Origin: Rheinheimera mangrovi
GTDB taxonomy: Bacteria > Pseudomonadota > Gammaproteobacteria > Enterobacterales > Alteromonadaceae
DNA length: 64,000 bases
Direction: 5' to 3'
Assembly: GCF_003990335.1 (NCBI RefSeq)
Contig: NZ_CP034683.1
Coordinates: forward strand, 4,564,355-4,628,354
A program made the position numbers and the translations under genes. The notes below the pieces were generated by a model. It was given only the letters and a program-made list of their open reading frames with translations. It did not search any database and was not told the DNA's origin. Positions 29,241-36,600 of this stretch are shown here, in pieces; within the stretch, counting starts at the first letter, position 1, and every line of letters starts with the position of its first letter.

Positions 29241-29272
29241 AAAAAAACCACCTGTCTTCCCAGCAGGTGGTT
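29241..29272 (-). terminator. Terminator of the TonB receptor gene
   Basis: AACCACCTG (29246-29254) pairs with CAGGTGGTT (29264-29272); the A-run at 29241-29247 is a U-run on the minus strand. It follows the receptor gene by about 120 bases. Confidence 0.75.
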
Positions 29273-29285
29273 GAGCATAAAATCC

Positions 29286-29320
29286 CCTTCGTCCCTGAAG
29301 CCGCAGTTTTGTTGACTGCG
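29286..29320. repeat. Dispersed intergenic repeat, copy 1
   Basis: This 35-base stretch matches 60973-61007 at 31 of 35 positions, with identical GCAGTTTTGTTGAC core. It lies between a terminator and a palindromic repeat. Confidence 0.75.
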
Positions 29321-29324
29321 AGGC

Positions 29325-29351
29325 GGGCGGGGACAAGCCACCGCCCCTACA
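29325..29351. repeat. Palindromic repeat, third unit
   Basis: Same family and orientation as the unit at 28270-28296: GGGGACAAGCCACCGCCC followed by CTACA. The ZIP gene lies between the two copies. Confidence 0.65.
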
Positions 29352-29395
29352 TGTGGGGATGACAACACCAGGATGAAACTGGTCTCAAACAAAAC

Positions 29396-31726
29396 TTAGA
29401 AACTGTAACTGACACTCAACTTGGCATAACGGCCCGGTTCGCTGTAACGCTGAATACCGTCGGCGCTGATATTATTCCGGGTGCTGGCGGCATAACGAAT
29501 CCGCTCCCAGCGGTAGTATTCTTTGTCCAGCAGGTTATACACGCCGACATTCAGTAACCAATTGTCACCAAATTCCATATTGCTGACTAAATCCACTACT
29601 GTGGCGCTTTTTGGCAAATAGGTGACTAATTGGGTTTGAGTGCCGTCTTCTTCCGTTTCGTAGGCATCTTTAGCTTTGACGTCAGAGCTGTAACTTAAGT
29701 TCGCCGCCAGACTCCACCAGTCGGTTGCGCGGTAGCTGACCCCTGCAACCAATTTATCCGGGCTTATTGTTATCAACGGATCGCCATTGTCTTTTTCGCC
29801 TTCATGATGGCTATAAGAGAACTGAGCACTCCAGCTTTGATTAAAGCGCCAAGCACCTTGCAACTCGACGCCTGTGACATCGACATCACCGACATTCTCG
29901 TTGATGGTATAAGGGTTGCCCTGAGTGACAGTACAACCGAAACTGGTACAGCTTTCATACACTGTGCCCGGATTTTGTACTTTGGTGATATTTTCAATCA
30001 TGTCGCGGTAGTTATCCTTAAACAGCGCCACTTTGATTCTGCTGTTATCACCTTGCCACTGATAAGCCAGTTCCAGATTGGTGCTGTACTCAGCTTCTAA
30101 ATTGGGGTTAGATAAAGAACCATATAAACCAGTCACCACAGTACCAGTGGCTTGTTCAGTACGGCTGACGGATGAGGTCTGGAAATACATTTCTTCTGTG
30201 CTTGGCGCACGGAAACCACGGCCTAACTGCAGCGCTACACTTTGCTGTTCTGTCAGCTGATAATGCCCTACTAACTGACCTGTTACTGCGCTGAAGCTGC
30301 TGTCCTGCACTGAACCTGTGACATCGGTAAAACCATCATTTAACTTAGGTTTGTACGACACATGATCGTAACGCAGGCCACCGGTTAAACTAAAAGCACT
30401 GTCGTTAAATTTGATGCTGTCGCGTATGTACAAATGCCATAAGTCAGCGTCTGTTTCAGGCACAAAGTCAGGGTCTATGTCCTGCTTCGCAATTTCCATG
30501 GTCTGACCAACGTAGCTGGTATCAATGGCAGAAAAATCAACCGACTTTTGCTCCAAAGCACCACCGTATACCAGTTGATGGCTACTGCCCTGAGTGTGCA
30601 GTTCTTTATCCAAAGCAAAAGCCCACTTCAGCAAGTCTTGCTGGTAATCGCGGTCTTCACTGCGGTAACAAGGACCAGTGGTACATAAACGGGCGGCACT
30701 GGCTGGTGCTAACATCAGAGTAAAAGCGTCGTTATTGGTTTTCTGATAATCCAGGCTGGTTGAGAAGGCATCAAATAATTGATGACCAGCTAACCAATTG
30801 TAGTTTAAGCCTATACGGCTGCGCTCCTGCTGATCGTCACTGGTACGGGTCAGGTAGCTGCGGCTTAACCAGGATAAGTTGTTGGTGTCGATATCGGCTT
30901 TAAATAACTCAGCGGTCAGGCCAATATCCTGAGTATTTGTCAGTTGGTACTTTAATTTAGTCAGCAGATTGTGGCTGCTGTTGTCCTGCGGATCAGCAAC
31001 AGGGCGGCCAGAACCTGTAATGGCCTGACGTTCGGCTGAGTCGGCATAGTTTTCCATTTCGTGGCCTTCACGCTTGGTCAGCACGGCCAAAGCTTCCAGT
31101 TTGCCGCTGCGGTTCGCCACTGTCACAGTGCCCTGAGTTTCATCATTGGCACCACTGTAAGCCGCTTTTAACCGGACAAAAGTGTCGTTGCCTTCCGGTT
31201 CTAAGTAGTCTGCAGCATCTTTAGTGACAAAAAGCACGGCGCCACCTAAAGAGCCACTGCCTGCAGCTATAGCATCAGCACCTTTGACGATCTCAATTTG
31301 TTTCACTGCATCCGGGTCTATACCACCACGGCCGGCCGCAAAGAAATCATAAAAAGCATAAGTGGGCGGGTTTAAGGTTTCACCTACAGACAAACCGTCG
31401 ACCGTAATAGCGACCTGATTGCCTTCCAGGCCACGAATATTAAAGCCAGCCGAACCAAAACGGCCCTGGTCAGTTAAGCTGACGCCTGGGATATAACGCA
31501 CCATATCTTCTAAACGTTGCACCTGCTGCTGTTCCAGCTGTTTGGCTTTAATCACTGTGCTATTAGCTGTGGTCGATTTTTTATCTTCAAGCGCAGTAGC
31601 TGTGACAGTTACTGCATCCAGTTGTGACAAATCTTTTGCGGCCTGTTCAGCTGCAACTTCTGCCAACAACGAGGTGGAAAATAAGCTGCTGATAGCAACA
31701 GCAATTAAAGTTTTAGAACAGGGCAT
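29396..31726 (-). CDS. TonB-dependent receptor, iron-regulated (heme/transferrin-type family)
   Basis: A 776-residue outer-membrane receptor. Signal peptide (about 1-22, ending LLAEVA), TonB-box-like DAVTVTATALEDKK, plug domain with EDMVRYIPGVSL, FGSAGFNIRGLEGNQVAITVDG and VKQIEIVKGADAIAAGSGSLGGAV, then a barrel ending in the C-terminal YAKLSVSYSF with terminal Phe. The plug wording fits the hemoglobin/transferrin/lactoferrin receptor family, but the ligand cannot be read from sequence. The ATG follows GGAGAG. A near-perfect Fur box is 65-80 bases upstream, so it is expected to be iron-repressed. It is downstream of the DUF2271/EF-hand/DUF4198 genes with its own promoter. Confidence 0.93.
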   Translation of the reverse strand: MPCSKTLIAVAISSLFSTSLLAEVAAEQAAKDLSQLDAVTVTATALEDKKSTTANSTVIKAKQLEQQQVQRLEDMVRYIPGVSLTDQGRFGSAGFNIRGLEGNQVAITVDGLSVGETLNPPTYAFYDFFAAGRGGIDPDAVKQIEIVKGADAIAAGSGSLGGAVLFVTKDAADYLEPEGNDTFVRLKAAYSGANDETQGTVTVANRSGKLEALAVLTKREGHEMENYADSAERQAITGSGRPVADPQDNSSHNLLTKLKYQLTNTQDIGLTAELFKADIDTNNLSWLSRSYLTRTSDDQQERSRIGLNYNWLAGHQLFDAFSTSLDYQKTNNDAFTLMLAPASAARLCTTGPCYRSEDRDYQQDLLKWAFALDKELHTQGSSHQLVYGGALEQKSVDFSAIDTSYVGQTMEIAKQDIDPDFVPETDADLWHLYIRDSIKFNDSAFSLTGGLRYDHVSYKPKLNDGFTDVTGSVQDSSFSAVTGQLVGHYQLTEQQSVALQLGRGFRAPSTEEMYFQTSSVSRTEQATGTVVTGLYGSLSNPNLEAEYSTNLELAYQWQGDNSRIKVALFKDNYRDMIENITKVQNPGTVYESCTSFGCTVTQGNPYTINENVGDVDVTGVELQGAWRFNQSWSAQFSYSHHEGEKDNGDPLITISPDKLVAGVSYRATDWWSLAANLSYSSDVKAKDAYETEEDGTQTQLVTYLPKSATVVDLVSNMEFGDNWLLNVGVYNLLDKEYYRWERIRYAASTRNNISADGIQRYSEPGRYAKLSVSYSF

Positions 31727-31789
31727 GACGCTCTCCTTGACGAGCTTAAGAGGTGTGGTAAGTCCACAGGATGGCGTTATGCTAGATCA

Positions 31790-31808
31790 AATGAGAATTA
31801 TTCTCAAC
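31790..31808. promoter_or_regulatory. Fur box upstream of TonB receptor
   Basis: TGAGAATTATTCTCA at 31792-31806 is a perfect inverted repeat matching the Fur core (GAGAATnATTCTC). It is preceded by TAGATCAAA, which also precedes the box at 35037-35053. Confidence 0.85.
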
Positions 31809-31861
31809 AATAAAGTTCATATTAATTCTATTAATTTCAATTACTTATAATTTTATGACGC

Positions 31862-31890
31862 AAAAAGCTCCCTATCCAGAGAATAGGGAG
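31862..31890 (-). terminator. Terminator of the DUF4198/EF-hand/DUF2271 operon
   Basis: CTCCCTAT (31868-31875) pairs with ATAGGGAG (31883-31890), with AAAAA on the left giving a minus-strand U-run. It separates the operon from the TonB receptor promoter. Confidence 0.8.
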
Positions 31891-31938
31891 AACAACAGGA
31901 GTTGGGAGGCAACTCAACAGGAATTTGATACTAAAAAC

Positions 31939-33267
31939 TTAGCCGTCTTTGCTCTGAAGCTGCAGGCGCACCAGCCCGAGCTCAGCTTCACCTTGCTGCT
32001 CCACTGGCTGCAGATCGGCTTGCCAATTCAGCGGCAGAGTTAAATGTTCATGGCCACCATGTTCACGTGCTACTTCCAGATGCAACAGGTATTGACCCCA
32101 TGGCACCACAGCACCTTGCTGATCACGACCATCCCACTGCAGCTGATAAGTGCCAGGCTTTTGGGTAGCTCCGGCAATCTGATCAATTTGTTCCGGATTT
32201 TTACGACCCAACCGACGCCACCAGTGATTCAGCTCCTGATACCAGCGGCTTTGCTGGCCGACCAGACTGATTTGGCGCACAGGTTTTTTCTGCTGATCGG
32301 TCAGCCATACCGACACATAAGGTCTTTTGTAATTAGCGTCACTAAATTTGGGTAACTGATAGCTAATTTGCAGCCCCTGCTGCTGACTTTGGCTTTTATC
32401 GGCCAAATAACCATACCAGGAGTTGGACGCATACCAGTTGGCCGAATCAGTTTTGATTAAAGCTGCCGCCTGCTGTTGATCGGTTAGCTGCTGGCCCTGC
32501 TTCAAGTCCAGTACAGCCAAACTTTGCGCCAGTAAATAGGCTGTGACTGCATCTTTAGCCAGCACAGTGGCTGTTGGGCCGTATTCCACTGGCCAGCCTT
32601 CAGTCGGGTTCAATAGCGGACTAAAAGTCCGGTACGACACTTTATAACCTTGCTGAGTATCAGCAGTTTCGGTCTGAGCTAAAGCTATAGAACTCAGCTG
32701 CAGTTGCTGCAATAAGGGTTGTTCAGTGCCTAAATTTAGCGGTATTGCCCCCGCATCAGACCATAACAGCCTGCTGACACCAGATTGTAAATCCATCTGC
32801 TTTAACTTTGGGAACCAGCTTTTTAGCAGTACAGCGGTATCATTCAGCAGCCGTGCATTAGCTAAGCCGTCCAACTGCCAGAGCACAGTATTGTAGTTAG
32901 CTGCTGAAACGACTTGCTGCTCTATGGCTCTGGTTTGCCGGCGTAATTCCACTCTGTCGGGTAACACTTGGTTTTTTGCTGCTTGTTGCCATTGCTGAGC
33001 TATAGCGCCTAAACGGCAACTGTAACTTTGTTGGCTTAAAGCACGCCATTCTTCACAGAGCTGAATTAACTCATGCTGTTTTGGTTTAGCACCGGCTAAC
33101 CAGTGCTGAAACTCGGGTAGTCTGGCCTGCCAGTCCTTTTGGCTGACGCCTTCCAGCTGCAGTTTCAGCTGCTTCCCTGCAACGTCCTGCTGATAGCTGA
33201 CAGGTTTTGCCAGCACCAGCACAGGACTTAGCGATAATAGCGTCAAAGGCCAGACAAAACTTTTCAT
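31939..33267 (-). CDS. Secreted ApbE-like (degenerate) domain fused to DUF2271
   Basis: A 442-residue protein with a signal peptide (about 1-20). Residues about 60-290 show the ApbE (FAD:protein FMN transferase) layout: LDGLANARLLNDTAVLLKSW resembles the G-I-A-K-G segment, SPLLNPTEGWPV (216-227) matches the H-I-I-D-P-x-T-G-x-P motif, and AKDAVTAYLLAQSLAVL (237-253) matches the A-D-A-L-A-T segment. The motif His is replaced by Pro, and the GGD signature reads SDAG, so flavin transfer is doubtful. Residues about 298-440 are DUF2271 (YVSVWLTDQQKKPVRQISL, WDGRDQQGAVVPWGQYLL, HGGHEHL). The ATG overlaps the EF-hand gene stop by one base. The ApbE-like assignment is my inference from motif order. 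Confidence 0.75.
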   Translation of the reverse strand: MKSFVWPLTLLSLSPVLVLAKPVSYQQDVAGKQLKLQLEGVSQKDWQARLPEFQHWLAGAKPKQHELIQLCEEWRALSQQSYSCRLGAIAQQWQQAAKNQVLPDRVELRRQTRAIEQQVVSAANYNTVLWQLDGLANARLLNDTAVLLKSWFPKLKQMDLQSGVSRLLWSDAGAIPLNLGTEQPLLQQLQLSSIALAQTETADTQQGYKVSYRTFSPLLNPTEGWPVEYGPTATVLAKDAVTAYLLAQSLAVLDLKQGQQLTDQQQAAALIKTDSANWYASNSWYGYLADKSQSQQQGLQISYQLPKFSDANYKRPYVSVWLTDQQKKPVRQISLVGQQSRWYQELNHWWRRLGRKNPEQIDQIAGATQKPGTYQLQWDGRDQQGAVVPWGQYLLHLEVAREHGGHEHLTLPLNWQADLQPVEQQGEAELGLVRLQLQSKDG

Positions 33268-34178
33268 TACTCAGCCGTACCTTTGGTTTGTTCGTGATTA
33301 ATCACTGGCAAAGCTTCAGCCATAGTCACTTGCTGGTTTAAATCTGTATCCCAGCGTTTAAACATACGTTCGCCTGAAGCATGAAACTCGGCGCTACTCA
33401 TTTGCTGATCATTGTCTTTATCTAAAGCTTTAAAGCGCACTGCAGCCTGCTTTAACTGGGCGGTACGGGTTTTGGCGATTTGACGATCCAGACGGTCCAC
33501 AAACTCATTCAGGTATTCATCGCTGCTCAGCTCACCATTTTTATCCAGATCAGTACGGGCAAAAGCGGCATCACGTTGTTGTTGGTATTCAACCTTGTCG
33601 ACCTTAGCGTCGCCATTCTGGTCGTACATATCCAGCATTCCGGCCACACTGTGGGTCGTGGGCATCACTAAAGCCGGACGGGCACGCACTGATTGTTTCG
33701 CATCAGGTTTACGCTCACGCTCTGGCAGCGGGTCAGCTTTGCTGATAACGGCATCTTTATTGGTATCTATATAGGCAAAAGCTTTATCACCAGAGGCGTT
33801 GTATTCGTTCTGGCTTATGGTGTTACTTTTGTTTTTATCCAGCGCTTCAATACGCACCAGCGTTTGTTTGATTTGGCCTGTGCGTTCGGTATCGAGTTTT
33901 TTATCCAGACGACCCGCATATTCATTAACGTATTCGTCCACCGACACCTGACCATCTTTGTTCTCGTCCATAGCGCTGTAACGCTGCTGACGTACCTGCT
34001 CAAATTCGGCCTGACTGACAGTACCGTCTTTATCCAGGTCATAATCCTGAATAAAACTGGCTTTGCCCTGAGCTGTAGGCTGATGAGCTGGTTTTTTGGG
34101 TGCTTTTTCATCAGCAGCTAAATAACAGCTGGTGATGGCTAAAAATAAAGTAAGGGCTGTGCTTCGGCGTTGCATCAT
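33267..34178 (-). CDS. Exported protein with eight EF-hand loops
   Basis: A 303-residue exported protein. The N-terminus is a signal sequence with a possible lipobox (ITSC, Cys18). Eight 12-residue EF-hand-type loops begin at about 47, 71, 114, 138, 186, 210, 253 and 277. Four are close to canonical (such as DLDKDGTVSQAE and DENKDGQVSVDE); others deviate at position 5 or 6. They form two halves of four with the same spacing, joined by a Pro/Arg-rich linker (about 150-180), implying duplication. It should bind Ca2+ or another divalent metal in the periplasm. It lies between DUF4198 and the ApbE-like/DUF2271 genes in a Fur-boxed operon. The start follows CAGGAG. Confidence 0.9.
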   Translation of the reverse strand: MMQRRSTALTLFLAITSCYLAADEKAPKKPAHQPTAQGKASFIQDYDLDKDGTVSQAEFEQVRQQRYSAMDENKDGQVSVDEYVNEYAGRLDKKLDTERTGQIKQTLVRIEALDKNKSNTISQNEYNASGDKAFAYIDTNKDAVISKADPLPERERKPDAKQSVRARPALVMPTTHSVAGMLDMYDQNGDAKVDKVEYQQQRDAAFARTDLDKNGELSSDEYLNEFVDRLDRQIAKTRTAQLKQAAVRFKALDKDNDQQMSSAEFHASGERMFKRWDTDLNQQVTMAEALPVINHEQTKGTAE

Positions 34179-34187
34179 AAACTCCTG

Positions 34188-34976
34188 CTATTCAGTGACT
34201 TCAACTACAGCGCTATAGCTGTAACTGTAGGTTGGGGCTTTGGCACCTGCTGGTGCATCGGTACGAAAACGGGTCAACAGCACATAGGTACCGGCTTTAT
34301 CCAGCTCGAAATTCAGCTGACCTTGCTTGTCCGTCATGAGCTCTTTTGAAGCTTTGGTTTCGGCTTCTGCTGAATTGGCTGGATACACCTGCACTTTTTG
34401 TTCGGCCAAAGCTTTGCCGTTATAAAGCACAGTGGCTTTGATTGGGCTTTGGATATACAAGTCGTTTGGATGGCTTTGGAACACCAGCTCCAGCCCCTGA
34501 TTGGTCGGCTTCAGCGCAGCCTGACTTGGCGCACCTTTGCTGACATAAGTTTCGGCCAGCGTCACCGACTGGAAATGCGCAGTCAACTTAGCACCAGCAG
34601 GAATTTGTTCTTTTGGATCTCTGCTGTTGTGAGTTTTTCCATCTTGTTGCCAGCTACGAAATACAGCACCGAAACGTTGGCCTGTGCTGAATTTATAAGT
34701 GCCATCCTGTTCCAGCTGGTGCGCCACTGCAGTGCGGGTTTTACCTGAAAACAGTTCTTTTGGTGCCACTGCTTTGCCATCTGGTTGCAGCACTTTAAAT
34801 TCGCTTTGATCAAAAGCCACTTCAGGTACAAAAAACTTCTCGGCAAAAGCAGCGTCCAGCGTGATCCAGCCACCTAAGGGTTCAAAACTGGCAGGGGCCA
34901 GATAAGGAGTGTGAGCAGCCGCAGTAAAAGCCAGCAACAACGAGGCAGAACAAAGCAGGGGTTTGAGTTTAAACAT
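34188..34976 (-). CDS. DUF4198 periplasmic protein
   Basis: A 262-residue secreted protein. The signal peptide is predicted to be cut after TAAA, leaving HTPYLAP at the mature N-terminus, the conserved opening of DUF4198 proteins. The body is beta-rich with Ig-like strands (PIKATVLYNGKALAEQKVQVYP, LMTDKQGQLNFELDKAGTYVLL). Family members occur with iron, nickel or cobalt uptake genes; the biochemical role is not known. It is the first gene of a three-gene operon behind two Fur-type boxes. The ATG follows GGAGCG. Confidence 0.88.
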   Translation of the reverse strand: MFKLKPLLCSASLLLAFTAAAHTPYLAPASFEPLGGWITLDAAFAEKFFVPEVAFDQSEFKVLQPDGKAVAPKELFSGKTRTAVAHQLEQDGTYKFSTGQRFGAVFRSWQQDGKTHNSRDPKEQIPAGAKLTAHFQSVTLAETYVSKGAPSQAALKPTNQGLELVFQSHPNDLYIQSPIKATVLYNGKALAEQKVQVYPANSAEAETKASKELMTDKQGQLNFELDKAGTYVLLTRFRTDAPAGAKAPTYSYSYSAVVEVTE

Positions 34977-34989
34977 AAAGCGCTCCAGT

Positions 34990-35010
34990 TAATGAGAATA
35001 AATCTCATTT
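34990..35010. promoter_or_regulatory. Fur box 1 upstream of DUF4198 operon
   Basis: ATGAGAATAAATCTCAT is an inverted repeat matching the Fur 7-1-7 pattern. It is 15-30 bases upstream of the DUF4198 start, so it probably overlaps the promoter or leader. Confidence 0.75.
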
Positions 35011-35036
35011 AAATATTGGGCGCCACTTTAGATCAA

Positions 35037-35053
35037 GTGAGAATCGTTTGCAA
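35037..35053. promoter_or_regulatory. Fur box 2 upstream of DUF4198 operon
   Basis: GTGAGAATCGTTTGCAA follows TAGATCAA as in the box at 31790-31808. The second half is imperfect, but tandem Fur sites are common at strongly iron-repressed promoters. Confidence 0.55.
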
Positions 35054-35084
35054 CTAGATCATTTCATCTTTACATTAAACAGGT

Positions 35085-35108
35085 AAAAAGGCCCAGCAAC
35101 TGAGCCTT
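35085..35108 (-). terminator. Terminator after the DUF1439 lipoprotein gene
   Basis: AAGGCCCAG (35088-35096) and CTGAGCCTT (35100-35108) form a stem with one wobble pair, with an A-run to the left read as U on the minus strand. Confidence 0.7.
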
Positions 35109-35125
35109 ACTGCTGAAAACGGTGA

Positions 35126-35698
35126 TTACTGTGCTGAGTAATTAGGTTTTAACAACAACTCGCCTGGTTGCAGCACTAAAGTTAAAGGCATGCCACATAA
35201 GACTTTTTCCGTTACTTTGCTGCAATCAAGCTTATACATAGGCTGACGATTCAGCACCTGGGTCAGGATAGCTTTGGCTTCATTACTTAAAGGTGCCAGT
35301 TTGAGTTGCGAGCTGCCACTGCCGACACTGGAATCCAGAATAGTTAAGTTTTTCAGATAAATTGCGTTTTTCTCGTCGTCAAAATATGGCAAAGCCGACA
35401 AGTGCAAATTCAGATCTGTGTGCAAGGGTTTAAATAACGCATCCACTTCAGCGCCAATAGCCAGCTTCAATTCAACCTGCTGTTTATTCTCCGGCGCCAA
35501 TTGTAGCTCCAACTGACGTACCCTTAGTGTCAGTGGCAGACCCAACATTTTACCTTTACCTTGTTGCTGCTCTAATTGATCCAGCAATAAGCTCTGCAAC
35601 TCCTGCTGCTTCAGGCTAAAAATATCCAGATGATTCAGCTGAGTACAAGAGGCCAACAGCAATAAAGCAAGAGCCAGAATTTTGTGTTTGGTGATCAT
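35126..35698 (-). CDS. DUF1439 lipoprotein (YceB type)
   Basis: A 190-residue lipoprotein with lipobox LLAS-Cys18. The body has alternating strands with conserved features of the YceB/DUF1439 family, including LPLTLRVRQLELQLAPE, the acidic segment YFDDEKNAIYLKNLTI and a Cys pair near the C-terminus (LDCSKVTEKVLCGMPL). Family members are outer-membrane-anchored lipid-binding-fold proteins of unknown role. The ATG follows AAGGAC. It is a single gene with its own terminator. Confidence 0.87.
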   Translation of the reverse strand: MITKHKILALALLLLASCTQLNHLDIFSLKQQELQSLLLDQLEQQQGKGKMLGLPLTLRVRQLELQLAPENKQQVELKLAIGAEVDALFKPLHTDLNLHLSALPYFDDEKNAIYLKNLTILDSSVGSGSSQLKLAPLSNEAKAILTQVLNRQPMYKLDCSKVTEKVLCGMPLTLVLQPGELLLKPNYSAQ

Positions 35699-35831
35699 TT
35701 TATTGTCCTTAGGGGCTGTTTGGCGCGAACTTTAGCAAGTTCGAATGAACCTCACCTGATTTATTTTTAAAAGCTTCCAACTATTTCGCAACTAGACCCG
35801 ACTTAGTAACAGAACTTCAGGGAGATCAACG

Positions 35832-36017
35832 ATGAATACACAAGACTCAATTCAATTACCAGGCCTGCGGCAGCTTATTACTGCCTTTATTGTGCTGGTG
35901 CTGTTACTGCTGGCTTTTGATTCAGCATTGCAGTGGCTAAGTTTCAGTTTGCATCAGCAGACATTAATAGCGCCGGAGCTATTGTTTCCTATGAGCTGGT
36001 TGTCGGTTTTGTTTTAA
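35832..36017 (+). CDS. Small single-span membrane protein, unknown
   Basis: A 61-residue ORF with one strongly hydrophobic helix (about 15-35, LITAFIVLVLLLLAF) and no recognised family. The ribosome site CAGGGAG is well placed before the ATG, and codon use resembles neighbouring genes, so I consider it real. No function can be offered. Confidence 0.6.
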   Translation: MNTQDSIQLPGLRQLITAFIVLVLLLLAFDSALQWLSFSLHQQTLIAPELLFPMSWLSVLF

Positions 36018-36100
36018 CTTTTAATCAACAAGTGTCTTGACCTGCTTTTGCTGCCTTTTTATTATCCTTTTGAACAGCGTTTAGGAAAAAGGGTAAAAGG

Positions 36101-36541
36101 ATGACACTTAAACAGATTATGGCCGAAAAAAAAGCCAGACGCTGGGCCTATTTAAGTTGGAGTGGAAGTGTACTGCTTTTGGTCAGTATGTTTTATGTCG
36201 AGCTGGGCCAACTCTGGTTTACACCGCTGATCTACTCGCTTTTTCTCGCTATACAGCCTTTTACATACAGGGACCCATCTCTTCAGCTCTTTCCGGAGTA
36301 TTTTGAAAACCCAGTCAGCCAATTGCGACTGGAAGGAAAAATGCTTCACGTGAAACAACATCAGCTGGCGGTCACTGATGTTCATAAGGTTGCCATTGAT
36401 CAGTTGGATGAAACAAAAGCCTTTATTGATTTTCCATACAATATGTACGGCAAACTAAAATTTAGTTTTCCGTTGGAACAATTGCCCGCAGTAAAATCAT
36501 TTTTCCGGCAACATTGCCCGCATATTCAAATCGTTAGCTAA
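36101..36541 (+). CDS. Small membrane protein, unknown, containing a parS site
   Basis: A 146-residue protein with two predicted helices (about 18-35 and 43-60), a short loop, then a soluble C-terminal region (about 70-146) of alternating strands resembling a PH-like fold. No named family is recognised. The ATG at 36101 follows AAAGGG. A near-perfect parS sequence (36342-36357) lies inside the reading frame, encoding LHVKQ. Confidence 0.75.
   Translation: MTLKQIMAEKKARRWAYLSWSGSVLLLVSMFYVELGQLWFTPLIYSLFLAIQPFTYRDPSLQLFPEYFENPVSQLRLEGKMLHVKQHQLAVTDVHKVAIDQLDETKAFIDFPYNMYGKLKFSFPLEQLPAVKSFFRQHCPHIQIVS
36342..36357. other. parS: parS centromere site (ParB binding)
   Basis: TGCTTCACGTGAAACA differs at one position from the consensus TGTTTCACGTGAAACA. 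ParB encoded at 49135-50028 is the expected binder. It lies about 14 kb from parAB and 17 kb from oriC, within a coding gene, as is common for chromosomal parS. Confidence 0.85.
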
Positions 36542-36550
36542 AAGCACAAA

Positions 36551-36585
36551 AAACAAAAACCCGCCAACAAGGACGGGTTTTGTTT
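36551..36585. terminator. Bidirectional terminator between the small membrane gene and glmU
   Basis: AAACAAAAACCCG (36551-36563) and CGGGTTTTGTTT (36574-36585) form a strong stem with A-rich and T-rich arms. It can end transcription from either side of the convergent pair. Confidence 0.8.
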
Positions 36586-36600
36586 CTGATCAGCCGATCA

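Larger units (their letters stand above)
29058..29395. other. Intergenic region: possible metal box, terminator and repeats
   Basis: A 338-base gap without a gene. Contents from left to right: a Zur-like sequence at 29134-29150 (TGTGACATTATAACGTT), a terminator at 29241-29272, a 35-base repeat at 29286-29320 shared with 60973-61007, and a palindromic repeat unit at 29325-29351. Confidence 0.6.
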
